Of a stretch of DNA of 64,000 bases, positions 34,793-45,773 are shown piece after piece; the first letter of the stretch is position 1, and every line of letters begins with the position of its first letter. The stretch spans positions 6,291,501 through 6,355,500 of the forward strand of contig NZ_CP135275.1 of the NCBI RefSeq assembly GCF_032302195.1, read 5' to 3'. A program made the position numbers and the translations under genes. The notes under the pieces are model-generated. The model was not told where the DNA came from, searched no databases, and worked only from the letters and a program-made list of their open reading frames with translations. This DNA is from Paenibacillus sp. MMS20-IR301. Its GTDB lineage: Bacteria > Bacillota > Bacilli > Paenibacillales > Paenibacillaceae.

Positions 34793-35280
34793 GCTGTAAT
34801 GTCCCTTCAGCTGATGGGTTTCTGCGCTGCTGCATGACAGAACCTTAATCCGTACGGATTGAGTTCTGTTGATATAAGCGGATTCCCGCTGCCTACAGGA
34901 CACTTCTCATATGCAGAAGATAACTGCATTCCGTACAATTAAATAACGTCGAATCTCCCGGTTTGTTCCCTTAACTGCATTCTTTACAACTAAAAACAGC
35001 AAAAAGTGTCCCCGACAGGAAAATTGGCTTATCTAAGTGTACAGAATACAACTATAGCGCTCATTTTACGGCAGTTGCCGGTTATAGTTGTACTAAATAC
35101 AGTTAAGTCCAGGCGGGGGATTTCCCGCTGCACCAGATTCTTAGTGTAGCTCCATACTCAGCACAACCAGGCCGATAATCAGAGTAGCCCCTGTGCCTTC
35201 CATCCACCTTACAGTCATGATTACCTTCTTGTCCGCATATCGTTGTTGTACAAGAACTTACGGACTTTGGGGGTATATAC
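34793..35280. repeat. 490-bp intergenic region with inverted TAACTGCATT-type repeats
   Basis: No gene is supported. A near-perfect palindrome CAGAACCTTAATCCGTACG...GTTCTG spans 34838-34868. Units of the type TAACTGCATTCYKTACAAYTAAA start near 34921 and 34975. A related unit begins near 35038 (TACAGAATACAACTATAG), and an inverted one lies at 35080-35105 (TTATAGTTGTACTAAATACA). No Mn-responsive yybP-ykoY riboswitch could be recognised before mntP. Confidence 0.6.
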
Positions 35281-35853
35281 ATGGGCATAGGCGGAGTATA
35301 TGAAGGCTGGGGCCAGCTTGTAACGATTGCCATTATGGCAGTTGCACTGGGGATGGATGCATTCTCACTCGGTGTAGGAATCGGGATGAAGGGGATCCGT
35401 CTTTTGCATGTGCTGCAGCTAAGTCTGCTCATTGCTTTCTTTCATGTACTGATGCCGCTCCTGGGGTTGTTTACGGGGAGTTATGTCGGACATCTGCTTG
35501 GCCAGGTGACTACTTATGCTGCAGGCGGCCTGCTTGTTTTGCTCGGCGGACATATGATTGTGAATTCCTTCCGCAAGGATGAGGGCGGGGGCCGGGGGAT
35601 GGATCACCGGACCTTCTGGGGCATGCTGCTGATTTCACTCAGTGTGAGTGTGGATTCTTTTTCTGTGGGAGTCTCTCTGGGAATGTTCGTGAATAGTATC
35701 ATTCTTACGGTGCTTGCCTTCGGTGCCTGCGGGGGCGTAATGTCCATAACCGGACTGCTGCTGGGCAGAAGAGTGAGCCGCGGACTCGGGGATTACGGGG
35801 AGGCGCTTGGCGGAGCGATACTTTTAGCGTTTGGCTTGCTGTTCATCTTTTGA
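35281..35853 (+). CDS. mntP: manganese efflux pump MntP
   Basis: 190 residues, six membrane segments. Two homologous halves carry the key Asp motifs ALGMDAFSLGVGIG (near residue 25) and SVSVDSFSVGVSLG (near residue 122). Family members export Mn2+ and protect against manganese intoxication. It corresponds to YwlD in the conserved ywlC-ywlD-ywlE order. The ribosome site is GGGGGT only. The upstream 480 bp is repeat-rich and holds no recognised Mn riboswitch. Confidence 0.92.
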   Translation: MGIGGVYEGWGQLVTIAIMAVALGMDAFSLGVGIGMKGIRLLHVLQLSLLIAFFHVLMPLLGLFTGSYVGHLLGQVTTYAAGGLLVLLGGHMIVNSFRKDEGGGRGMDHRTFWGMLLISLSVSVDSFSVGVSLGMFVNSIILTVLAFGACGGVMSITGLLLGRRVSRGLGDYGEALGGAILLAFGLLFIF

Positions 35854-35956
35854 TACAATAACGGCAATACAAATGAATCTGCTGCCGGATTGATAATGTT
35901 CTTTCATAGCTGCAATGCCTGTACAACATAAATTATTTTTACCGGAGGTGGAAAGT

Positions 35957-36544
35957 ATGCTGCATATTTTATTCGTCTGCACAGGGAACACCTGCCGCAG
36001 TCCTATGGCTGAAGCACTGATGCGGAAGCTGGCGAAGGAGCGGGGAATGGATGTGGAGGTGCGGTCTGCCGGGGTTTCGGCGATTTCTGGTACTTCCATA
36101 TCCAGGCATGCTGCAGGAATTCTGCAGGATGAAGGTATTGATGACCGCCTTGTATCCTCACAGCTGACTGGAGAGGCGGTATCCTGGGCTGATCTGGTGC
36201 TGACCCTGACCGGAGGACATAAGCGGCATTTGCTGCAATATTTCCCTGGTGCGGTGAACAAGACCTATACACTCAAAGAATATGTACAGACACAGGAATC
36301 GGTAGATGCGGATATCCGTGAGCTGGACAGCCTGTATGCCGATGCGGAGCTGAGCATTGCCCTCGGCGGGGAGCCGAGTGCTGCGGATCTGCAGCGGATT
36401 ATTGAGATCCGCCAGCGGATTCCGAGCTTTGACATCAGCGATCCGTTTGGCGGCTCCCGCGAGGATTACGAGCTGACGGCAGCTGAGATCCGGACAGCGC
36501 TATACAGTCTGCTGGATAAACTGGAATCCCTGCGCCTGCCCTAA
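35957..36544 (+). CDS. ywlE: low-molecular-weight protein arginine phosphatase YwlE
   Basis: 195 residues. The P-loop FVCTGNTCRSPMAEAL near the N-terminus has the C-x5-R-S catalytic motif. Thr within CTGNT is the residue that favours phosphoarginine over phosphotyrosine in YwlE. The general acid Asp lies in SFDISDPFGGS near residue 162. It reverses McsB protein arginine phosphorylation in stress control. ATG 35957 is preceded by GGAGGTG at 6 bp; the upstream frame is not conserved. A region of about 40 residues (DADIRELDSLYADAELSIALGG) is longer than in B. subtilis YwlE. Confidence 0.94.
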   Translation: MLHILFVCTGNTCRSPMAEALMRKLAKERGMDVEVRSAGVSAISGTSISRHAAGILQDEGIDDRLVSSQLTGEAVSWADLVLTLTGGHKRHLLQYFPGAVNKTYTLKEYVQTQESVDADIRELDSLYADAELSIALGGEPSAADLQRIIEIRQRIPSFDISDPFGGSREDYELTAAEIRTALYSLLDKLESLRLP

Positions 36545-36670
36545 GTGGTTGATTTTTCGCCGCCTATCCCTTAAGATGAAATAAATATTATCCGGTTCCG
36601 GTGTAACTGGCGACAAGTGTGGATCAAACCACGATGGAGCACTGGAATAAACGGCCGGTCGCCTGGGCAA

Positions 36671-36712
36671 AAGAGCACATCCGCAAGCGTACTTGCGGAC
36701 TGCTCTTTTTTG
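36671..36712 (+). terminator. terminator of ywlE
   Basis: Nested stem AGAGCA...CCGCAAG-cgta-CTTGCGG...TGCTCT followed by six T. Confidence 0.88.
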
Positions 36713-36759
36713 TTTAAAATGTTCTATCTGGGTATAATCAACGCTGAGGGGGCGGTAGG

Positions 36760-37413
36760 GTGGAGGAATTTCTGAAACAGGAAGCGCAGGAGGAAGCTGC
36801 TGCCGGAGTGCCATCCGCACATGTACAGCAAACGGCCGGCGGGGAGCTTTCTATATCCGCTGCCGCTGCTGCGGTAACGCGCGAACTGGCAGAAGCGGGC
36901 AGGCTCGGCCCGGGTAAAATCCTGGTCGTCGGGGCCAGTACCAGTGAAGTTGCCGGTGTGCGGATTGGTACGGGCGGCGCGCTGGAGGTGGCGCAGCAGT
37001 TGCTGGAGGGTATAACAGCGATTGCTGCCGGATACGGTTTTCATCCGGTGTATCAATGCTGTGAGCATCTGAACCGTTCGCTGGTGATGGAGCGTTCCTT
37101 ATTAGAATCGCTTGGTCTGAGGGAAGTGGCGGCTGTGCCGGTTCCCGGAGCCGGCGGCTCCATGGCTGCAGCAGCTTACCGCTCCATGACTGACCCGGTG
37201 CTGGCCGAGTCGATAGAGGCCCACGCCGGGATTGATATCGGCGAGACGCTGATTGGCATGCATCTCCGCCGGGTAGCCGTTCCGTTTCGTCCAAGCCTGC
37301 GTTATATCGGGGCAGCCCGGGTGAACGCAGCGTGGAGCAGACCGCCGTTAATCGGCGGAGAACGGGCGGTATACCGTACGCCGGAGACAAGCGGTTCGGT
37401 GAACTGCGACTGA
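36760..37413 (+). CDS. ywlG: UPF0340 family protein YwlG
   Basis: 217 residues. TIGR01440/UPF0340 family: conserved LVVGASTSEVAG (near residue 56), QCCEHLNRSLVMER and GIDIGETLIGMHLR. The function is unknown; the fold has been likened to aminoglycoside/thiolase-type acyl transfer proteins, but no activity is established. GTG start with GAGGGGGCGG upstream. In B. subtilis ywlG follows rpiB (ywlF) and precedes glyA; here rpiB is absent and ywlG sits between ywlE and glyA. The first 30 residues are a non-conserved extension. Confidence 0.92.
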   Translation: MEEFLKQEAQEEAAAGVPSAHVQQTAGGELSISAAAAAVTRELAEAGRLGPGKILVVGASTSEVAGVRIGTGGALEVAQQLLEGITAIAAGYGFHPVYQCCEHLNRSLVMERSLLESLGLREVAAVPVPGAGGSMAAAAYRSMTDPVLAESIEAHAGIDIGETLIGMHLRRVAVPFRPSLRYIGAARVNAAWSRPPLIGGERAVYRTPETSGSVNCD

Positions 37414-37505
37414 AACAACAGCTTTTCTGCAATTTCCGGAGTGTCTAAACCAAGGTTTGTCTGAACACCACATAAAACTAGAGTTACAGGGAGGAAATAA
37501 GAAAC

Positions 37506-38753
37506 ATGGAACAATTGCGTAAGAGTGACCCGGCAGTACTGGAAGCGATGGGACTTGAACTAAGCCGTCAGCGTGCGAACATTGAACTCATTGCTTCAGA
37601 GAATATTGTAAGTGAAGCCGTAATGGAAGCCATGGGCTCTGTACTGACGAATAAATATGCCGAAGGGTATCCCGGCAAACGTTATTATGGCGGTTGTGAA
37701 GATGTGGATATTGTTGAGAACCTGGCCCGTGACCGCGCCAAGCAGCTGTTTGGTGCCGAGCATGCCAATGTGCAGCCGCATTCCGGCGCACAGGCCAATA
37801 TGGCCGTATATCTTGCCGCGCTTAAACCGGGCGACACAGTTCTGGGTATGAACCTGGCGCATGGCGGCCACTTGACCCACGGCAGCCCAGTGAATGCCTC
37901 CGGCATTCTGTATAACTTTGTTGCTTATGGTGTACAGGAAGATACCTTCCTGATCGATTATGATGAAGTACGCAAGGCGGCCTTCAAACACCGCCCTAAG
38001 ATGATTGTTGCCGGAGCAAGCGCTTATCCGCGGACGATCGACTTTGCCGCACTCGGTTCTATTGCCAATGATGTTGGTGCCTTGTTCATGGTAGATATGG
38101 CCCACATTGCCGGGCTGGTTGCTGCAGGACTTCATCCGAGTCCGGTGCCGCATGCCCATTTCGTAACTACAACTACGCACAAAACCTTGCGCGGACCGCG
38201 CGGCGGGATGATCCTGTGCAGACAGCCTTGGGCGGCTGCCATTGATAAGGCGGTATTCCCGGGTTCCCAGGGCGGGCCTCTGATGCATGTGATTGCTTCC
38301 AAGGCCGTTTCGTTCGGTGAGGCGCTGCAGCCTTCGTTCAAGACCTATGCCGAGAATGTGGTCAAGAATGCCAAGGTGCTGGCGGATACGCTGATTGGCG
38401 AAGGGGTTAATATCGTCTCAGGCGGTACTGATAACCATCTGATGCTGCTGGATACCCGTAATTTGAGCATAACCGGCAAGGATGCCGAGAAGGTGCTGGA
38501 TTCCATCGGCATTACAGTCAACAAGAATGCGATTCCGTTTGATCCGACCAGCCCGTTTGTAACCAGCGGAATCCGGATCGGCACACCTGCGGTGACTTCG
38601 CGGGGAATGGATGAGCAGGCTATGGTTTCTATCGGCCGGATTATCGCGAACGTGCTGAAGAATCCGCAGGATGAAGCCAACCTGGCTCAGGCTGCCCGTG
38701 AGGTAGCGGAGCTTACAGAACAGTATCCGATCTATCCGGGACTGCAGTACTAA
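37506..38753 (+). CDS. glyA: serine hydroxymethyltransferase
   Basis: 415 residues. PLP enzyme that interconverts serine and glycine with tetrahydrofolate as one-carbon acceptor. The PLP-binding lysine is K226 in [14 protein letters not shown]. Other conserved blocks are [12 protein letters not shown] near residue 23, YPGKRYYGG and HSGAQAN. GGGAGGAAA stands before ATG. A hairpin with seven T closes the gene. Position upstream of upp is the standard Bacillus order. Confidence 0.98.
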   Translation: MEQLRKSDPAVLEAMGLELSRQRANIELIASENIVSEAVMEAMGSVLTNKYAEGYPGKRYYGGCEDVDIVENLARDRAKQLFGAEHANVQPHSGAQANMAVYLAALKPGDTVLGMNLAHGGHLTHGSPVNASGILYNFVAYGVQEDTFLIDYDEVRKAAFKHRPKMIVAGASAYPRTIDFAALGSIANDVGALFMVDMAHIAGLVAAGLHPSPVPHAHFVTTTTHKTLRGPRGGMILCRQPWAAAIDKAVFPGSQGGPLMHVIASKAVSFGEALQPSFKTYAENVVKNAKVLADTLIGEGVNIVSGGTDNHLMLLDTRNLSITGKDAEKVLDSIGITVNKNAIPFDPTSPFVTSGIRIGTPAVTSRGMDEQAMVSIGRIIANVLKNPQDEANLAQAAREVAELTEQYPIYPGLQY

Positions 38754-38771
38754 TATTCCAGCCTTTGTTCG

Positions 38772-38817
38772 GCCTTTGCAGGTCCGGGTTAACCGGCCTT
38801 TGCAGAGGCTTTTTTTG
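38772..38817 (+). terminator. terminator of glyA
   Basis: GCCTTTGCA pairs with TTTGCAGAGGC around an inner CCGG/CCGG stem; seven T follow. Confidence 0.75.
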
Positions 38818-38840
38818 TTTTTTAAGAGTTTATATGTTCT

Positions 38841-38896
38841 GGGATCTCCGCAAAGGATGTGAGTTTTCCCCTAAGCGGAAGCTCTGCTTTGTGGAT
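38841..38896 (+). repeat. 56-bp dispersed intergenic element, diverged copy 3
   Basis: GGGATCTCCGCAAAGGATGT at the left, GCGGAAGCTCTGC in the middle and TTTGTGGAT at the right. It has the same length as the other copies, but pairing of the ends is weaker, so it looks decayed. Confidence 0.65.
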
Positions 38897-39257
38897 TTAT
38901 TTTGTATCCCCGTTGCATAATGTTCACAATTATCAGTCAATAAATGGCATGAATCATCATGAAAATATCATGAAAGTTCATGGAATTTTCAAAAAAAGTA
39001 GTGAAAGAAATGTGAATAGTATTAAAAGCGGGAAATGGTACAAACTATGTTTTGCTTTATATCCAGAGGTTTGGCTGTTTTTCCTGAAGTTTCCGGCAGG
39101 CCGCTTTTTTGGGGGAAGATGATTTGCCGGGCAGTTTTATATGTCTTTAGGTGAAAAGCGGTCTTGGTGATGATATAATAGACAAGATTTAGCCACTGAA
39201 GGAGCGAAGCGCTTACTCGGGCTATAAATAAGACTTACAATTACCGGAGGGACAAGA
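38897..39257 (+). other. AT-rich intergenic region and upp promoter
   Basis: No gene is supported. The stretch 38930-39060 is AT-rich with repeated ATCATGAAA-like words. A TATAAT box at 39174-39179 is the likely -10 for upp; the -35 is weak. GGAGGG precedes the upp ATG. Confidence 0.5.
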
Positions 39258-39887
39258 ATGGGAAAATTGGTGATTTGCGATCATCCATTGATTCAGCACA
39301 AATTGACATTTATTCGCGATGTGCGGACGAACACGAAAGAATTCAGAGAGCATGTTGATGAAGTAGCCACACTTATGGCTTATGAGATTACGCGTGATAT
39401 TCCGCTGGAGACGATTACTGTACAGACGCCGGTGGCAGAGACACAGAGTAAAGTGATCTCGGGAAGAATGCTGGGACTGATTCCGATTCTGCGCGCCGGA
39501 CTTGGGATGCTGGAGGGCGTTCTGAAGCTGCTGCCTGCGGCTAAGGTGGGGCATGTCGGACTGTTCCGTGATCCGGATACACTGCAGCCGGTTGAATACT
39601 ATATCAAGCTTCCTACAGATGTACAGGAACGTGAGCTGATTGTCATTGATCCGATGCTGGCTACAGGCGGTTCGGCAATTGCCGCAATTACTTCACTTAA
39701 GAACCGCGGCTGTACCCAGATTAAGATGATGAACCTGATTGCCGCTCCGGAAGGCGTTGCTGCCGTACAGGCTGCTCACCCTGATGTGGATATTTATGTG
39801 GCTGCACTGGACGATCATTTGAATGATCATGGTTATATTGTCCCGGGCCTTGGGGATGCCGGAGACAGACTATACGGAACTAAGTAA
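39258..39887 (+). CDS. upp: uracil phosphoribosyltransferase
   Basis: 209 residues, the family's usual length. PRPP-binding motif [15 protein letters not shown] (near residue 130) and the uracil-binding C-terminus [17 protein letters not shown]. It salvages uracil to UMP. GGAGGG lies 6-7 bp before ATG. It is followed by wecB and then the atp operon; in B. subtilis upp directly precedes atpI. Confidence 0.98.
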   Translation: MGKLVICDHPLIQHKLTFIRDVRTNTKEFREHVDEVATLMAYEITRDIPLETITVQTPVAETQSKVISGRMLGLIPILRAGLGMLEGVLKLLPAAKVGHVGLFRDPDTLQPVEYYIKLPTDVQERELIVIDPMLATGGSAIAAITSLKNRGCTQIKMMNLIAAPEGVAAVQAAHPDVDIYVAALDDHLNDHGYIVPGLGDAGDRLYGTK

Positions 39888-39942
39888 TATTACTATAGAA
39901 CAAACACAATATTCTGGGTCTTCAGAAGAGAGGGTAGGGGTT

Positions 39943-41103
39943 ATGTCCAAAATTAAAGTAATGACGATTTTCGGAGTGCGCCCCGAGGCGATTAAGATGG
40001 CGCCTCTGGTTCTGGAACTGAACAGGCATTCCGAGCATATTGAGTCCATTGTCTGTGTAACTGCACAGCACCGGGAGCTATTGGATCAGGTCCTGGAGGT
40101 GTTTAAGATTACACCGGACTATGATCTCGATGTCATGAAGGACCGCCAGACACTCAACGAGATCACCATCCGGGTGCTTGAGGGCCTGGAGCCGGTGCTC
40201 TGTGAGGTTAAGCCGGATCTGGTGCTTGTGCACGGGGATACACTGACCACTTTCCTGGCCAGCTATGCATCCTTCCTGCAGCAGATTCAGGTTGGGCATG
40301 TGGAAGCAGGTCTCCGGACATGGAACAAGCTGTCGCCTTATCCGGAAGAAATGAACCGCCAGCTGACCGGCGTTCTTGCTGATTTGCATTTTGCCCCGAC
40401 CGATTGGTCAGCGGGCAATCTGAGACACGAGAACAAAAAAGAATCAAGTATTTATATCACAGGCAACACCGTAACCGATGTGTTTCAATATACCGTACAG
40501 CCGGACTATCGGCATCCCGTACTGGATTTTGCTTCAGGAAAAAGACTTATTTTAATGACGGCGCACCGCAGAGAGTCCCAAGGCGAACCGCACCGTCATA
40601 TTTTCCGTGCTGTCAAAAGAATCGCTGATGAATTTGAAGATGTAGCCATTGTGTATCCTGTACATCCGAGTCCTGCAGTGAAGGAACCGGCCCATGAGAT
40701 CCTTGGCGGACACCCTAGAATTAAGCTGATTGATCCGTTGGATGTCGTTGACCTGCATAATTTTTATCCGCATACCCACCTGATATTGACCGATTCCGGC
40801 GGCCTGCAGGAGGAAGCTCCCTCCTTTGGAGTTCCTGTGCTTGTGCTGCGTGATACAACCGAGCGCCCGGAAGGGATCGAGGCCGGAACACTGGAGCTTG
40901 TGGGGACGGACGAGGAGAAGGTGTATCAACGGACACATGCTCTTTTGACCGATCAGAATCTGTATCAGTCCATGAGCCGGGCCGCCAACCCGTATGGAGA
41001 CGGCAAAGCCTCCGAAAGAATTGTCAATGCGATTTTGCACCATTTCGGTGTTGTTAATGAACGTCCGGAAGAGTTTCACAAAACGTTCACAATTAATGAA
41101 TGA
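39943..41103 (+). CDS. wecB: UDP-N-acetylglucosamine 2-epimerase (non-hydrolysing)
   Basis: 386 residues. Conserved FGVRPEAIKMAPLV near the N-terminus, VHGDTLTTF, VEAGLRTWNKLSPYPEE, TAHRRES, and SGGLQEEAPSFGVPVLVLRDTTERPE. It converts UDP-GlcNAc to UDP-ManNAc for cell wall polymers. ATG 39943 begins the family N-terminus MSKIKVMTIFG and follows AGAGGGTAGGGG; the longer frame overlaps upp in a different frame and is not real. The gene lies between upp and the atp operon. Its product would feed the ManNAc transferase TagA at 62500. Confidence 0.95.
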   Translation: MSKIKVMTIFGVRPEAIKMAPLVLELNRHSEHIESIVCVTAQHRELLDQVLEVFKITPDYDLDVMKDRQTLNEITIRVLEGLEPVLCEVKPDLVLVHGDTLTTFLASYASFLQQIQVGHVEAGLRTWNKLSPYPEEMNRQLTGVLADLHFAPTDWSAGNLRHENKKESSIYITGNTVTDVFQYTVQPDYRHPVLDFASGKRLILMTAHRRESQGEPHRHIFRAVKRIADEFEDVAIVYPVHPSPAVKEPAHEILGGHPRIKLIDPLDVVDLHNFYPHTHLILTDSGGLQEEAPSFGVPVLVLRDTTERPEGIEAGTLELVGTDEEKVYQRTHALLTDQNLYQSMSRAANPYGDGKASERIVNAILHHFGVVNERPEEFHKTFTINE

Positions 41104-41234
41104 AGGCTCGACAACTAATATACTAAAGTAAATAAAAGCAGCATACAGTGAAACTGTACGGTTTATATGGTTTTGATATTTTTTGCTGTGATTATTTTCA
41201 TGTTTTCAAGGTCTTTTGAGCAATTTTCGGTGAA

Positions 41235-41264
41235 TTGACAAAGAGTCTGGATATTCAGTAAAAT
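41235..41264 (+). promoter_or_regulatory. promoter of the ATP synthase operon
   Basis: TTGACA (41235-41240), 18-bp spacer, TAAAAT (41259-41264). The expected start near 41271 leaves a very short leader before ATG 41283. Confidence 0.6.
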
Positions 41265-41282
41265 TAGTTGGGATTGTAGCCT

Positions 41283-41516
41283 ATGCAGGAACAAAAGAAC
41301 GGGGCCGGACTGGGCCGGATCGCTTTGGTCCTCGGCAGTGCAGGCAGCTTGCTTGCCGCTTACATTATTATAGGTTTTTTTGTGGCAAGGTGGCTGCAGA
41401 ACCAGCTGGACGGACCTAAGTTTTGGCTGGCCATCGGTACAATATCCGGAATGATTCTGGGGATTGTCAATGTTGCCTTGCTAATCAAAAAATTTCTGGG
41501 GGAGCAAAATGGATAA
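41283..41516 (+). CDS. AtpZ/AtpI-family small membrane protein
   Basis: 77 residues with two membrane helices (about 10-34 and 46-68) and the family features FFVARWLQNQLDGPKFW and GxxxGIVNVALLIKKF. AtpZ proteins lie at the head of Firmicute atp operons and are linked to Mg2+ or Ca2+ handling and to stability of the ATP synthase. It overlaps atpI by eight bases. The ribosome site is poor, which with the close promoter could mean low translation. Confidence 0.85.
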   Translation: MQEQKNGAGLGRIALVLGSAGSLLAAYIIIGFFVARWLQNQLDGPKFWLAIGTISGMILGIVNVALLIKKFLGEQNG

Positions 41517-41886
41517 TATGACTCCCATGATCAATACCGTTACGCGGCTGACAGTCATTATTATGTCAGGCTTGCTAATGGGATGGGCTCTTCATCATGA
41601 AACCCGTGCTGTAACTCTGGGAATGTCGCTGGGCCTGCTGGCCGGACTGGTGAACTACCGTTATCTTGCTGTCAAGGTAAGGAATGTAACACATTCGGTT
41701 GCAAATCAGGATGGCAAGTCTTTCAGCCTTGGTTTTACTACCAGAATATGCTTTGCGATTCTGGCCACTATGTTTTCTGTCAAAATTGAGCATTTCTCAT
41801 TGGAGGCAACGATTGCCGGCCTGTTCATCCCCCAGCTTCTATCTATTCCCGTGGGGATATATTTAGGAATCAAGAATAAGCTGTAG
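41509..41886 (+). CDS. atpI: ATP synthase subunit I
   Basis: 125 residues with four membrane segments. AtpI assists assembly of the c-ring. Features include GMSLGLLAGLVNYRYL and IPVGIYLGIKNKL. It starts within the end of the AtpZ-like gene, with GGGGGAG before ATG, and precedes atpB by 29 bp. Confidence 0.88.
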   Translation: MDNMTPMINTVTRLTVIIMSGLLMGWALHHETRAVTLGMSLGLLAGLVNYRYLAVKVRNVTHSVANQDGKSFSLGFTTRICFAILATMFSVKIEHFSLEATIAGLFIPQLLSIPVGIYLGIKNKL

Positions 41887-41915
41887 CCATACTAAAGAGA
41901 AAGGGGGATGATATT

Positions 41916-42683
41916 ATGCATGAAATGCCTTTAATCTATGTCGGCGGAATACCAATTGACCTGTCCGCTGTCCTGATGCTTGTAATCAGTTCAGTGATTG
42001 TGTTCGTTCTGGTGATGCTGTCTGTCCGCAACCTGTCTGTCGAGAATCCGTCGAAGCTCCAGAACTTTATGGAGTGGGTGGTTGAATTCGTACAGGGAGT
42101 TATCAGCAGCGCCATGGATTTGAAGAAAGGAAAGCCTTACATATCACTGGGATTGACGCTGATACTGTTTATCTTCGTCTCCAATCTCCTTGGTCTGCCG
42201 TTTTCCTTTGTCACAGAAGCAGAAGGGCCGGTTAAGATTTTCGGACATGTGATTGAAGCAACCAGAAACCTGGCGCATGGTGAACATGTGGAGATTCTCT
42301 GGTACAAGTCGCCGACTGCGGATATTAATGTCACTGCCGGGCTGGCGCTTGTTGTGTTTGTACTAATGAACTATCTGGGCATTAAGCTCAATGGCAAACA
42401 TTACTTCAAACACTATATTGAGCCGTTCCCGATCTTCTTGCCGCTGAACATCATTGAGAACCTGGCAAAGCCGGTGGCGCTGGCCATCCGTCTATTCGCC
42501 AACATCTTTGCCGGTGAAGTTCTGATTACCGTTATTTTGAAGCTCGGATTATTCAGTATTCCGTTCCTGGCCGTATGGCAGGGCTTCAGTATCTTTGTCG
42601 GAGCACTTCAGGCCTTTATCTTTACGATTCTGACGATGGTATACATCGCGCAGATGACGATTCATGAGGAAGACGCGCATTAA
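41916..42683 (+). CDS. atpB: ATP synthase F0 subunit a
   Basis: 255 residues, about six membrane helices. The conserved helix with the essential Arg is LAKPVALAIRLFANIFAGE (near residue 190), and the last helix is FIFTILTMVYIAQMT. It forms the proton half-channels against the c-ring. AAAGGGGGATG lies before ATG. Confidence 0.97.
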   Translation: MHEMPLIYVGGIPIDLSAVLMLVISSVIVFVLVMLSVRNLSVENPSKLQNFMEWVVEFVQGVISSAMDLKKGKPYISLGLTLILFIFVSNLLGLPFSFVTEAEGPVKIFGHVIEATRNLAHGEHVEILWYKSPTADINVTAGLALVVFVLMNYLGIKLNGKHYFKHYIEPFPIFLPLNIIENLAKPVALAIRLFANIFAGEVLITVILKLGLFSIPFLAVWQGFSIFVGALQAFIFTILTMVYIAQMTIHEEDAH

Positions 42684-42763
42684 TGAACTGCCGTGAGGAC
42701 AAGCGGCAATGCCGGAACACTCTTCGCGGGAGATTTTTATATCATTAAGAAACTACAAAATGA

Positions 42764-43003
<240 letters not shown>

Positions 43004-43100
43004 TAAACCGTTCTTACGGTTTGGCGGGGAGGGCAAGTGCCATCCGCGCCTTACTTTTGTATATGTCCGCATGCCGCGGTAACGGAAAGGAGTGACCTCA

Positions 43101-43585
43101 GTGACTATAGTTTGGACAAATATATTGTTTTCCATTATCGCCTTCGGGATCCTGTATTTCCTGCTCAGCAAATTTGCTTTCAGCAAGCTGTTCGGAGTTA
43201 TGGACAAACGCCGCGAGATGGTGCTGCAGCAGATGGATGAAGCAGCTAAGACCAGAGAACAGGCGGTCGCTTATGTAGAAGAACAGAAGCAGGCACTTCA
43301 GCAGGCACGCCAGGAGGCTCAGGCTATCATCCAGCAGTCCCAGACTACAGGCAGCAATCAGCTGGACAAGATTCTTGAGCAGGCTCATGCCGAAGCAAGC
43401 CGTCTTAAAGATGAGGCTGTACGGGATATTGAGAACGAGAAGAACAAGGCAGTGGAAGCTTTGCGCAGCGAGCTGGGAACAGCGTCGGTCCGTATTGCCT
43501 CAAAGCTGCTTGAAAAAGAAGTGAAAGCTGACGGTGAACAGGAGCAGCTCGTTGATCAATACCTCAAAGAGGTAGGAGGCCGCTC

Positions 43586-43589
<4 letters not shown>
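43101..43589 (+). CDS. atpF: ATP synthase F0 subunit b
   Basis: 162 residues. One N-terminal membrane helix (TNILFSIIAFGILYFLLSKF) and a long charged, coiled-coil stalk rich in Gln, Glu, Ala and Lys. GTG 43101 follows AAAGGAG by 8 bp; an in-frame GTG at 43092 overlaps the ribosome site and is excluded. It overlaps atpH by four bases (ATGA). Confidence 0.96.
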
Positions 43590-45660
<2,071 letters not shown>

Positions 45661-45680
45661 TATATAGATTCACTCAGTTT

Positions 45681-45757
45681 ATGCTTACGATGTTAGCTTT
45701 GACTTGGGTCAAAGCTCAGCTAATGCTTACGAAGTTAGCTTTGGCTACGCCAAAGCT
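45681..45757 (+). repeat. two tandem hairpins between atpA and atpG
   Basis: Two direct repeats begin ATGCTTACGA (45681 and 45723) and each ends in a 9-bp stem: AGCTTTGAC-ttgg-GTCAAAGCT (45695-45716) and AGCTTTGGC-tac-GCCAAAGCT (45737-45757). The second hairpin ends just before the atpG ribosome site AAGGTGGTG. The stem change AC/GT to GC/GC is compensated, so the structure is kept. Confidence 0.85.
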
Positions 45758-45773
45758 CTAAGGTGGTGAAATC

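Noticed and set aside
33539..34903. 454- and 306-codon open frames on the minus strand opposite ywlC
   Set aside because: They are produced by the high-GC codon usage of ywlC; the plus-strand protein has all Sua5 motifs.
35106..35280. Mn-sensing yybP-ykoY riboswitch before mntP
   Set aside because: No recognisable conserved core could be found; the region holds other repeats.
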